A stretch of DNA of 64,000 nucleotides from Cognatundibacterium luofuense. GTDB lineage: Bacteria > Pseudomonadota > Gammaproteobacteria > Burkholderiales > Burkholderiaceae_D. Made by a program: the position numbers and the translations under genes. The notes under the pieces were generated by a model. The model worked only from the letters and a program-made list of their open reading frames with translations, ran no database searches and was not told the DNA's origin. Location of the stretch: positions 1 through 64,000 of the forward strand of contig NZ_JAGSPN010000007.1 of assembly GCF_018139685.1 (NCBI RefSeq). Reading direction: 5' to 3'. Below, piece by piece: positions 26,321-35,065 of this stretch (its first letter is position 1; the number at the start of each line of letters is the position of its first letter).

Positions 26321-27376
26321 TTACGTCAGTTGGCGTGGTCGCCCTTTCTTGGTGACCATCGGAGCACACTGTCCACGACGTAATAACTTGTACCTTTCCG
26401 CCCCCTTCGGCTTAAAAAATTGATCATTTTTCAATAAGTAATTCAGGACCTTCTCCAACAGGTTCTTGCGCATTTCTTGATCAGACCAATGTATAAGTCC
26501 AATTCCGCAAGTTCCTTGCTGAACAAAATCTTGGATGTGTGCATTGGAGTTCCAATACACCCCCGCGCCCTTAGTAATTTCATTTTTCCAATATTCACCA
26601 ATTTCCTTCGCCAGATAGACGTGTGACCCGCCATGTCGTTCTGAACCGTTAAAGAAGAGCAAGGCATGAAAATGAATATCTTTCATGACCCCTAATTCTG
26701 TTTTAACGATGTAACCTTTCATCCCGTCAAACAGTTTGTTCGAGCGACGATTAGCAAGCAAATGGTCTAAATCTGACGACGCCCTGTCAAGATTTAGCGC
26801 CACAGCTTGTTTAACTGCATACCCCAGATCGATCCGGATAACGATCAAACGATCGTTATGCTCAAATAGGGTATTGATGTATTTAGCATAGTCTTGATAG
26901 CGCACTCTGCTTTCACGTTGTCGTGCCGATAAGAGCGCCTTGAACGATCGAGTCTGAAACCTACAGTTCAGCGACCACACAAGCTGATGATACATTTCCT
27001 GATTCAGCGAGTTTTCAACAAATTCGTAGCTCCGCAATATCTCACGACCAGGCCCCGACATCATCGAATACACTTTGAACACACCTAAATCACGGCATAG
27101 ATCAATCAACACGTTGAGTTGGGGGGAATATACATATTTGTTTGGCAATCCTGCAACAAGGCGTAAGTACTTAGAAAATTCCTGGTATTGAGAACTAACC
27201 CATTGCTGACACTTTCTATTTTGCAAATCCTCATCTTTCAGAGCAGATAAATGAGATAAAAATTGTTCGACTTCCGAGAGAGACGCTGCCATTTGCTGTG
27301 GTTCATTATTCTGAGTATCAATCCCCAACAATTCCTCAATAAGATTGATATGCATAACTTTATTTTCGAGAAACAT
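26321..27376 (-). CDS. Inovirus Gp2 / YagK-YfjJ type replication protein
   Basis: A 351-residue protein of the inovirus Gp2/YagK/YfjJ family found in filamentous phages and satellite islands. Two signatures of rolling-circle (HUH) initiators are visible: H-F-H at residues 235-237 within DIHFHALLFFNG, and Y-L-L-K at 313-316, where Tyr313 would be the nicking tyrosine. The GRPRQLT tail resembles that of other members. The ATG at 27376 has a good AAGGTG site. It presumably nicks a double-strand origin, which should lie in the AT-rich stretch upstream. Its neighbour is the AlpA gene, in the same orientation, as in satellite islands. Confidence 0.83.
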   Translation of the reverse strand: MFLENKVMHINLIEELLGIDTQNNEPQQMAASLSEVEQFLSHLSALKDEDLQNRKCQQWVSSQYQEFSKYLRLVAGLPNKYVYSPQLNVLIDLCRDLGVFKVYSMMSGPGREILRSYEFVENSLNQEMYHQLVWSLNCRFQTRSFKALLSARQRESRVRYQDYAKYINTLFEHNDRLIVIRIDLGYAVKQAVALNLDRASSDLDHLLANRRSNKLFDGMKGYIVKTELGVMKDIHFHALLFFNGSERHGGSHVYLAKEIGEYWKNEITKGAGVYWNSNAHIQDFVQQGTCGIGLIHWSDQEMRKNLLEKVLNYLLKNDQFFKPKGAERYKLLRRGQCAPMVTKKGRPRQLT

Positions 27377-27823
27377 TTTTCACCTTTTTAGTTAATAAAA
27401 TCCACCATTAAATTTCATTTCTTCAACGAATTCCAATAGGAAAAAACCTTCCTTCACCGAATCTTCTTCATGATTGGTTAAATGAAATATTTTATAGATT
27501 TGGATGCTTACTAATAGCTAATTTGTGAGCTCAGATGTAAGCGAGATAGGGAAATAGAAACTTAAGAATATCGCAATTTACTTCTAGAGGCCTGCTAAGC
27601 AGTACCGCTTCAACCAGCAAAGTTAATCAGCGAATATATTTCAATACTTTAAATACGAAGCTATATTAGCAACATAGATAATCCAACTCAAATTTTTAAT
27701 AACATAAATAACCGAAAATAACGATTACACTTTATCGACAAATACAAATGAAATTTATCTTCTCTCATTCGAATTAACACATTAAATCAAAATTTATCGA
27801 CATACAGAGTTAGCACATAAGAT
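27377..27823. other. AT-rich stretch between alpA and the replication gene
   Basis: About 450 bp, very AT-rich, with no gene. TTATCGACA occurs twice, near 27732 and 27788. It is a candidate replication origin or promoter region for the Gp2-type gene. Confidence 0.45.
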
Positions 27824-28063
27824 TCAATTAAAAACATCGCCTCTGGATGCAATGATTCGTCCTTGAATCCAGGCCATTACCTCCACCTCTAACCATGCAA
27901 CGCTGCCACGATTCGTTGGCGATAATGAAATTGGCCTTGGAAATGTTTTATCAAATTGTTTACAGTTTGGATTCAGTCGACCGTAAATACTGCTTCTTTT
28001 CAAACCAGTCAGTGCTTCTACTTGAACACGCCTAAGCAATCGAATTTGGGAAGATGAACTCAT
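27824..28063 (-). CDS. AlpA-family regulator (excisionase-like)
   Basis: A 79-residue winged-helix protein of the AlpA/prophage CP4-57 regulatory type. LLRRVQVEALTGLKRSSIYGRL forms the helix-turn-helix, and FPRPISLSPTNRGSVAWLEVEVMAWIQGRI the typical C-terminal half with the R-P-x-x-L/S and W-x-E-x-E-x-x-x-W pattern. A strong AGGAG site precedes the ATG. AlpA proteins activate integrase expression or excision of islands. It supports a P4-like satellite origin for this region. Confidence 0.9.
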   Translation of the reverse strand: MSSSSQIRLLRRVQVEALTGLKRSSIYGRLNPNCKQFDKTFPRPISLSPTNRGSVAWLEVEVMAWIQGRIIASRGDVFN

Positions 28064-28746
28064 GAAAACTCCTAAGAATTGAAAATTGTAAAGACGAAAA
28101 AATTATCGTCACAACATCAATCTCGATATTTTTATTTAACAGATAAAAACCATTCAAAAAAATCAACCCAACGCCACTTAAACTTTACGACACCCAAAAA
28201 ACCATCAAAAATATCGCACCACCTTGCCCCCTCAAAAACAATTGTAAAACGCGATGAAATTCATAATTAATACAAAGTAAAAAATCATGCTTAAACTTTC
28301 CTCCCTATGCAACTCAAACATGCTTTCACTTGTCCATGTACCGTTTTATTCGCATAGCACAATAACTCAACCAATAAAAATACATACCGTTGTGACACAC
28401 TTCATAAAAAACTAAGTTAATCAGAACTTCCTTAGATGCATCACCCAAATATGTGATCCAAATCATCTATCTTCGCAACGAGCGCTAATGAACCAGAACC
28501 ACCATAGATTGCATGGTGAACTGAGTTAGTTTACATGCTTGAAAACCTCCAATTTTTAAGTATTACTTAAGGTAAAATTTATGTTTTCCATAGATAAAAT
28601 TTGGTATTTTTTTGGTAAGTATTAAGATTTTTTTGTATATTTTTAGATTTTTCTAGGCAGATTTTTAGCACATGTTACAATAGAGATAATAAACTCCAGT
28701 CATATCATGGTATAAAATTTACCCAACCAATTTTAATTAATAAATT
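28064..28746. other. Very AT-rich non-coding stretch before the integrase-like gene
   Basis: About 680 bp with no convincing gene (a Lys/Ser-rich frame at 28079-28270 looks spurious). AGATTTTT recurs three times at about 28626-28667 before the integrase-like gene. The region should hold the divergent promoters of alpA and the integrase-like gene. Confidence 0.45.
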
Positions 28747-29838
28747 ATGATAAAACCTGATGGATTACCATACATTCCAAAAAGAATCGTTATCGAAGAA
28801 AAAAGGGAGAAAAAAAGAATAGCGAGAATTGAATCAAAAGAACAATTCGAGTTGGCACTCAACCAATTTTTAGATACAAAAAAGTATGAGAACTCGAAGG
28901 CCGGATCCAAATTAAATTTAGGTGATGGATTAAGCTTACATGTAAGCAAAAATAAAATAATGAAATTTTATTTCATCTACTGCATACATGGCTCAGGAAG
29001 CACATCACCAATTGGAAAATATCCAACGATAAGTTTTGATGAAGCAAGATCAAACGCAGACGAGCTAAAAAAAGAGCTACTAGAAGAAAAGGGGAATTCC
29101 GCAAAATTGAAATTTAGGCAAAATATAAAGAATAAATCAAAAAAATTAGAAATTGAAAAATCAAATGAAAATGAGATTCAAAAATTAAGCAAAATATTTT
29201 TCGCCCTAATAAAAAACATTGAAAAAATAAAAAATTATTACGAACTAGAGATAAACGCAGCAATTTATTTAATATTACATTTTCCGGAATATGGCATCGA
29301 AACACTAAGAATGCAGAAGGATCTTTTTAAATGCCCACCATTTATTCGGACAGTATTACAGAAACATGAGTATGATTATATTGACGACATCCTGGATTTC
29401 AAAACAAAATCAATAATTGCAACAAATTCAAATGGCGCAGATGTTCGAGATTGCCTAAAAAACGTACTAATTAGTTTAAATAATATTTATCGTAACAATG
29501 AAGACGATGGAATTTATTTTTTCCCGAACATGAAAGATAAAAGCGAAAAAGAAATTCATGCCGAATTAAACAATTACATTTCAACTATCTGCCCAAATAC
29601 AAAACTAGACTTCAATAGCCTTCCAAATATTTTTCATAATTACTTAATTTATCACAGCGGATTCACTGACGAATTCATCAATTCAATTTTCCAAAAAAAT
29701 CAATTTGGCGGAAAAATTTTTGGGCATGACCACGAATTTTATCGCCATCAAATTAAAGCACTAAGATCTTGGTGGCATGAAAGACTTCTTGACATTTACA
29801 CTAAGAGCTCACAATTGAATTTTTCTAACACTTTCTAG
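28747..29838 (+). CDS. Degenerate P4-type integrase-like protein
   Basis: A 363-residue, Lys/Asn-rich protein. Residues about 55-120 match the N-terminal arm-binding domain (DUF4102) of P4-type integrases, with LGDGLSLHVSKNKIMKFYF, PIGKYPTISFDEARSNADELK. The C-terminal end, EFYRHQIKALRSWWHERLLD, matches the family end containing the nucleophile region. Between them AAIYLILHFPEYGIETLRM aligns with box I, but the catalytic Arg (usually TGxR/FxR) is absent. FNSLPNIFHNYL replaces H-x-L-R of box II, and no second His is seen. Only the Tyr seems kept. The intact frame suggests a retained non-recombinase role rather than decay. It points toward tRNA-Ser as an integrase would. The ribosome site is weak. 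Confidence 0.7.
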   Translation: MIKPDGLPYIPKRIVIEEKREKKRIARIESKEQFELALNQFLDTKKYENSKAGSKLNLGDGLSLHVSKNKIMKFYFIYCIHGSGSTSPIGKYPTISFDEARSNADELKKELLEEKGNSAKLKFRQNIKNKSKKLEIEKSNENEIQKLSKIFFALIKNIEKIKNYYELEINAAIYLILHFPEYGIETLRMQKDLFKCPPFIRTVLQKHEYDYIDDILDFKTKSIIATNSNGADVRDCLKNVLISLNNIYRNNEDDGIYFFPNMKDKSEKEIHAELNNYISTICPNTKLDFNSLPNIFHNYLIYHSGFTDEFINSIFQKNQFGGKIFGHDHEFYRHQIKALRSWWHERLLDIYTKSSQLNFSNTF

Positions 29839-30204
29839 CAACATATCTCTCAAAGACAAACCATTAGTAACAAAAAATTAAAAATAATGGATAATTATCT
29901 TTCGAAGAAATATCCTTACTATATTTCACTATGTGGAGTGAAATAAAAATAAATCACGGCGCATGTCAATGCATTATTTGAGGGAGGAAGTGTTTTCCTG
30001 CACATGAACAGGTACAGGTTTAAAATTTTTGGAGGGATGAGCTGAACTCAAGAGGTCGTTAGTCTAGAACTAACCGGGAACAATGCACTCGATAGGAGCA
30101 TTTTCTTTAACAATCCGAGCAGAACGTTCAGCGCTGGTCTTGTCCCGCCACATCAATGGCATACCAAGTGGCATACCAAGCGGCATACCAATCAACTCGA
30201 GAAA
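29839..30204. other. Stretch between the integrase-like gene and tRNA-Ser
   Basis: About 365 bp with no supported gene. It contains an inverted repeat TATTTCACT/AGTGAAATA at about 29917-29942 and the tandem repeat described separately. It is the expected place for an integration att region. Confidence 0.5.
30157..30192. repeat. Three tandem 12-bp repeats beside tRNA-Ser
   Basis: Three adjacent copies of (T/C)GGCATACCAA(G/T) run without a gap. They lie 53 bp outside the 3' end of the tRNA gene, on the side where an integrated element would begin. They resemble integrase or excisionase arm sites. Confidence 0.7.
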
Positions 30205-30232
30205 CAAAAAAGCCCTTGAAAATCAAGGGCTT
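30205..30232 (-). terminator. Terminator of the tRNA-Ser gene
   Basis: Read on the minus strand, AAGCCCTTGA and TCAAGGGCTT form a 10-bp stem with a short loop followed by a T-run (A-run at 30205-30211 on the plus strand). It sits 13 bp beyond the tRNA 3' end. Confidence 0.85.
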
Positions 30233-30244
30233 ATTGCATTATCT

Positions 30245-30334
30245 TGGCGGAGAGGGGGGGATTCGAACCCCCGATAGGTGTTACCCTACGCCTGATTTCG
30301 AGTCAGGTACATTCAACCACTCTGCCACCTCTCC
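30245..30334 (-). tRNA. tRNA-Ser(CGA)
   Basis: On the minus strand: acceptor GGAGAGG (30334-30328) pairs with CCTCTCC (30255-30249), followed by discriminator G and an encoded CCA (30247-30245). The anticodon arm CCTGA-CTCGAAA-TCAGG gives anticodon CGA, at 30300-30298. The long variable arm and the GGTTCGAATCC T-arm are those of class II tRNA-Ser. Length 90 nt with CCA. It reads UCG codons. Its 3' end faces the accessory region, the usual side for island integration. Confidence 0.97.
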
Positions 30335-30507
30335 GGCTTGGGTTGTTCGCTTTTGCGAAGCCTCGCATTATAGCAAGACATTGCCGGCAATTCAATCTCA
30401 GGCGTCTTTTTCCGTTTGACTGTGCGGAAACCGCTGCTGAAATATTGCGGTCATAAAACTTGCATATAGTTTTACCTCAGAGAAACAAGTTTCGGATGGG
30501 GTTGTTT

Positions 30508-32355
30508 ATGGAAAGCACATTGTATGCACAAGACCGTGGTGTGCTTCAGGATTTACTGAATTCGGCGGCGATTGTCAGCGCGCCGCCGCAACCGTCGCTG
30601 CACCAGCATCTGAAAGATATCGTTCACCACCGCCAGCTGACCGCCCGCTTCCAGCCGATTATCGAGATGAGCGACGGTACCATCCTGGGGTACGAGGGTT
30701 TGATTCGCGGCCCTTCAGATTCGCCTTTGCATTCACCGATCAATTTATTCAAAACCGCAGCTGATTTTCAGATGACGGTGACAGTGGAACATTTGTGCCG
30801 CCAGATTGTGATGGAGCAGTTTGCCGCGCAAAAGCTGCCGGGCAAGCTGTTTTTAAATGTGAGTCCGGAAACCCTGATGCAGCGTGATGCGCGTTATGGC
30901 GAAACGCTGGAATACATTCATCATCTGGGTATTGCACCGGATTCTGTGATTATTGAGCTGACGGAAAATCAGCCAACCCACGATTATGCGCTGCTGGCGG
31001 ATGCGGTGATGCATTACCGCGATATGGGTTTTGAAATTGCGATTGATGATCTGGGCGAGGGTTTTTCCAGTCTGCGGTTGTGGTCTGAGCTAAAACCGGA
31101 TTACGTCAAAATTGATATGCACTTCATCCAGGGCATCCATCAGGACCCGGTGAAAGCGCAGTTTGTCCGTTCGATACAGTCGATTGCAGAAAAATCCGGT
31201 ACCCGCGTGATTGCGGAAGGCATTGAATCACATCAGGAATTGCTGACGCTGCGCGATATCGGCGTGGCTTGCGGTCAGGGTTATCACATCGCCCGCCCTC
31301 ACCCGCGCCCTACGCATTCTGTCTCTGCGGAGGTGGCAAAGGTGCTGTCTGCCAATCAGTGGGCGCAACGTAAAAGTACGCCGAAAGTGCAACATACGCT
31401 GATTGAACGCATTCTGCGCGACGTGCCGTCAATTCCGTCCACCATGCGTAACCGCGATGTCGAGACCATGTTTCTGGAAAACCCGAAGCTACAACTGATT
31501 CCGGTGGTGGATGACGGCGTTCCGGTCGGCATTATCAATCGCTATCGCTTAATCGACAGTTTTGCACGTCCGTTTCAGCGCGAAGTTCAGGGCAAAAAAG
31601 CCTGCAAAATCTTTATGGATGAAAATCCTGTGATTGTTGACCGCTGCACGACGATGCAGGAAGTCAGTCAGATCATCGTTGAAGCGAATCCGGATCATCT
31701 GATTAACGGCATTATCATCACCGAAAACGGCCAGTACGCCGGCATTTGCACTGGCCCGGATCTGATGCGGGAAATCACGCAAATGCAGATCAACGCGGCG
31801 CGTTACGCGAATCCGCTGACTGAATTGCCGGGTAATGTACCGATCAATGAGCATATCGACGAGTTACTGGAAAAGGAAATCGCGTTCTGCGCCTGTTATT
31901 GCGATCTGGACCATTTCAAGCCATTCAATGATGTGTACGGCTATCGTCGCGGTGACGACATCATTCAGATGACCAGCGCCCTGTTAAAGCGCCATTGCGA
32001 TCCGAAGCGCGATTTTATCGGGCATATCGGCGGCGATGACTTCATTATTTTGTTTCAAAGCGACGACTGGCATCAACGCTGCGAGCAGATTCTGACGGAG
32101 TTTGCGGAAGATATTCAGAACTATTACAGCCATGAAGATCTGGAGCGTGGTGGTTATCTGAGTGAAGACCGGCAAGGCACACGGGTTTTCTGCCCGTTGA
32201 TCAGTTTGTCGATCGGCGCGGTGAAAGCCAGACCGGGTCAGTTCTATACCCATCACCAGATTTCGATTGCGGCAGCGGATGCGAAGAAGCAAGCCAAGAA
32301 GGTGCGCGGCAACAGTTTGTTTGTCGATCGCAGGCAGGATGGCTCGCAGACCTGA
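30508..32355 (+). CDS. EAL-CBS-GGDEF protein (cyclic di-GMP turnover)
   Basis: Cytoplasmic three-part protein. The EAL domain (about residues 25-265) keeps YEGLIRG, ELTENQ, IDDLGEGFSSL, DYVKID and AEGIE, so phosphodiesterase activity is plausible. A pair of CBS domains (about 290-430) includes LIPVVDDGVPVGIINR and INGIIITENGQYAGI and may sense an adenine nucleotide. The GGDEF domain (about 445-610) has YCDLDHFKPFNDVYGYRRGDD, but the active site reads GGDDF, so cyclase activity is uncertain. The ATG at 30508 is preferred; an ATG at 30496 and a TTG at 30460 are in frame. A strong terminator follows. Confidence 0.9.
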   Translation: MESTLYAQDRGVLQDLLNSAAIVSAPPQPSLHQHLKDIVHHRQLTARFQPIIEMSDGTILGYEGLIRGPSDSPLHSPINLFKTAADFQMTVTVEHLCRQIVMEQFAAQKLPGKLFLNVSPETLMQRDARYGETLEYIHHLGIAPDSVIIELTENQPTHDYALLADAVMHYRDMGFEIAIDDLGEGFSSLRLWSELKPDYVKIDMHFIQGIHQDPVKAQFVRSIQSIAEKSGTRVIAEGIESHQELLTLRDIGVACGQGYHIARPHPRPTHSVSAEVAKVLSANQWAQRKSTPKVQHTLIERILRDVPSIPSTMRNRDVETMFLENPKLQLIPVVDDGVPVGIINRYRLIDSFARPFQREVQGKKACKIFMDENPVIVDRCTTMQEVSQIIVEANPDHLINGIIITENGQYAGICTGPDLMREITQMQINAARYANPLTELPGNVPINEHIDELLEKEIAFCACYCDLDHFKPFNDVYGYRRGDDIIQMTSALLKRHCDPKRDFIGHIGGDDFIILFQSDDWHQRCEQILTEFAEDIQNYYSHEDLERGGYLSEDRQGTRVFCPLISLSIGAVKARPGQFYTHHQISIAAADAKKQAKKVRGNSLFVDRRQDGSQT

Positions 32356-32411
32356 GCAGCATCTTCGTCTGCGTATCAGCGAGCTGCACTAGCCCGTCGT
32401 TTCGCGGATAC

Positions 32412-32447
32412 AAAAAGCCCGTCTCGCTCCGGCCTGACGGGCTTTTT
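32412..32447 (+). terminator. Terminator after the EAL-CBS-GGDEF gene
   Basis: AAAAAGCCCGTC pairs with GACGGGCTTTTT (12 pairs) around a 12-nt loop. It sits 57 bp after the stop codon and can act on both strands. Confidence 0.9.
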
Positions 32448-32479
32448 GTTGCCAGCTATTGTGCAGCTATCGTCATTTC

Positions 32480-32540
32480 ACATTTCCGGAGAGCCGGACT
32501 TTCTGCCGACGACCGCCGGATCGCTATGCAAAACTCCGCA
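32480..32540. repeat. Intergenic repeat, copy 1
   Basis: This 61-bp stretch is nearly identical to 56267-56328, with a 26-bp identical core starting at the CGGAGAGCC and a conserved TCGCTATGCA. It lies between the EAL-CBS-GGDEF terminator and the serS terminator. Read in one frame both copies give FRRAGLSAD(D/E)R. Confidence 0.85.
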
Positions 32541-32630
32541 TTTGAGGCATTTTTGACCTGAAAATGGCTGCCAGGCGGCTGCTAGGCTGCTCCGTCACCC
32601 TTCCCTGCCAGAATCACTAACACCACAAAC

Positions 32631-32670
32631 AAAAAGCACCGTTTTGCAGTAGCAGAAACGGTGCTTTTTT
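32631..32670 (-). terminator. Terminator of serS
   Basis: AAAAAGCACCGTTT pairs with AAACGGTGCTTTTT around a 12-nt loop, with A and T runs on both sides. It lies 50 bp beyond the serS stop. Confidence 0.85.
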
Positions 32671-32719
32671 GGGGGCACTGCGCCGGATCAAGCGCAGTTC
32701 AGCCGGAATGCTTCAGCAA

Positions 32720-34027
<1,308 letters not shown>

Positions 34028-34131
34028 TCAGCGACTAAAAATCTCGAATCCGGTATTGTAGCAAGGCCACCACCAAATCCCTAGTGTTGCGTTGCAATAC
34101 CGCGGACGATTATCCCGGACAAAACAACCGG

Positions 34132-34899
34132 TCAGCGCTGTGCGGCAGCCGGTGAATCTGAGAGAAATTTCAGCAAAGCACGGGCATTGAGCCAGTCGCC
34201 TATTTTCAGCTTCGTCGGTTTCAGTGTGATTTTCGTCTGATTGAGTTCGGCTTCGCTCGGCTGAAGCGCGAGATACAAGGGTTTCAGACGCGCATACACT
34301 TCGCGCCGCATGAAGCGATTGCGGTTGTAACTGACCGACAGGTAGAGCAAACCCGCAATGCTCACACCTGTGATACCAGCCGCCCAGAGCGGATGATCGA
34401 CTAAAGGAATCAGCAAACCGCTGATCGCCGCACCAAGTACGATAGCCCCGGCACCCGTCAACAGTCCGGTCAGCGTGATATTAGAACCCTGCTTTTCCGC
34501 CAGATACGACAAATGATACAAAGGCTGAATCAGCAAATGCTGGCGCTCGGCGGGAGTGAGCTCTTGCGGACGCTGACGCATTTTTTCACTGAGCGCCACA
34601 TCTTCATGCCAGATTTCCATGCAGTTCGGGTTGGTTTCTTCAATCAGCAAATCCAGTGGCTTTGATTCGCTGGCTGTATGAAACGCCTGATCGATATTTC
34701 TGTAATGTTCCGCGCCACAATGCTGACAGGCAAATGTGTGTCCGACTGGTTCGCCCTTGGAAAAACTGATGTAGTACACATGACTCGCGAGATGAATGCG
34801 TGTGACTTTAAATTCACGTATATCGTGACAAACAGAGCACCAGTTTGCGATATAACCTTCCGGAAAGCGCTTTTGCTTCTTACCCCAGATAATGAACAT
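34132..34899 (-). CDS. Membrane protein with N-terminal zinc ribbon
   Basis: A 255-residue protein of no named family. The first 75 residues contain CSVC (about residue 21) and CQHC (about residue 58), a likely zinc ribbon. A charged region follows, then two membrane helices (about 148-168 and 173-192) and a basic C-terminal cytoplasmic part. The N-terminal IIWGKKQKRFPEGYIANWCSVC resembles a common bacterial zinc-ribbon opening. Function unknown. Confidence 0.7.
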   Translation of the reverse strand: MFIIWGKKQKRFPEGYIANWCSVCHDIREFKVTRIHLASHVYYISFSKGEPVGHTFACQHCGAEHYRNIDQAFHTASESKPLDLLIEETNPNCMEIWHEDVALSEKMRQRPQELTPAERQHLLIQPLYHLSYLAEKQGSNITLTGLLTGAGAIVLGAAISGLLIPLVDHPLWAAGITGVSIAGLLYLSVSYNRNRFMRREVYARLKPLYLALQPSEAELNQTKITLKPTKLKIGDWLNARALLKFLSDSPAAAQR

Positions 34900-35065
34900 T
34901 CGTATCCCCCGAAACTAGTCAAGTCGAAATTTGATTTTTATCTTAATTTATTACTTAACAATCAGGCAAAAATTTTTTCTTCTGAGTTCTGCACTGAGAA
35001 CTCAGAATACACTGCCATGATTATTTATGGCTACGGCTGCAAATACATCTCTCTGCATAGCTGAA

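Noticed and set aside
28079-28270. Lys/Ser-rich frame of 63 codons before the integrase-like gene
   Set aside because: Composition follows the AT-rich DNA, no ribosome site, no motif.
11903-30244. Left attachment site matching the tRNA-Ser 3' end
   Set aside because: No second copy of the tRNA 3' end was seen by eye in the accessory region; the left boundary stays undefined.
30083-30456. Open frames overlapping tRNA-Ser
   Set aside because: They cross the tRNA gene and its terminator; the SNPR/GGIR-type ending is the known artefact of translating a tRNA-Ser T-arm.
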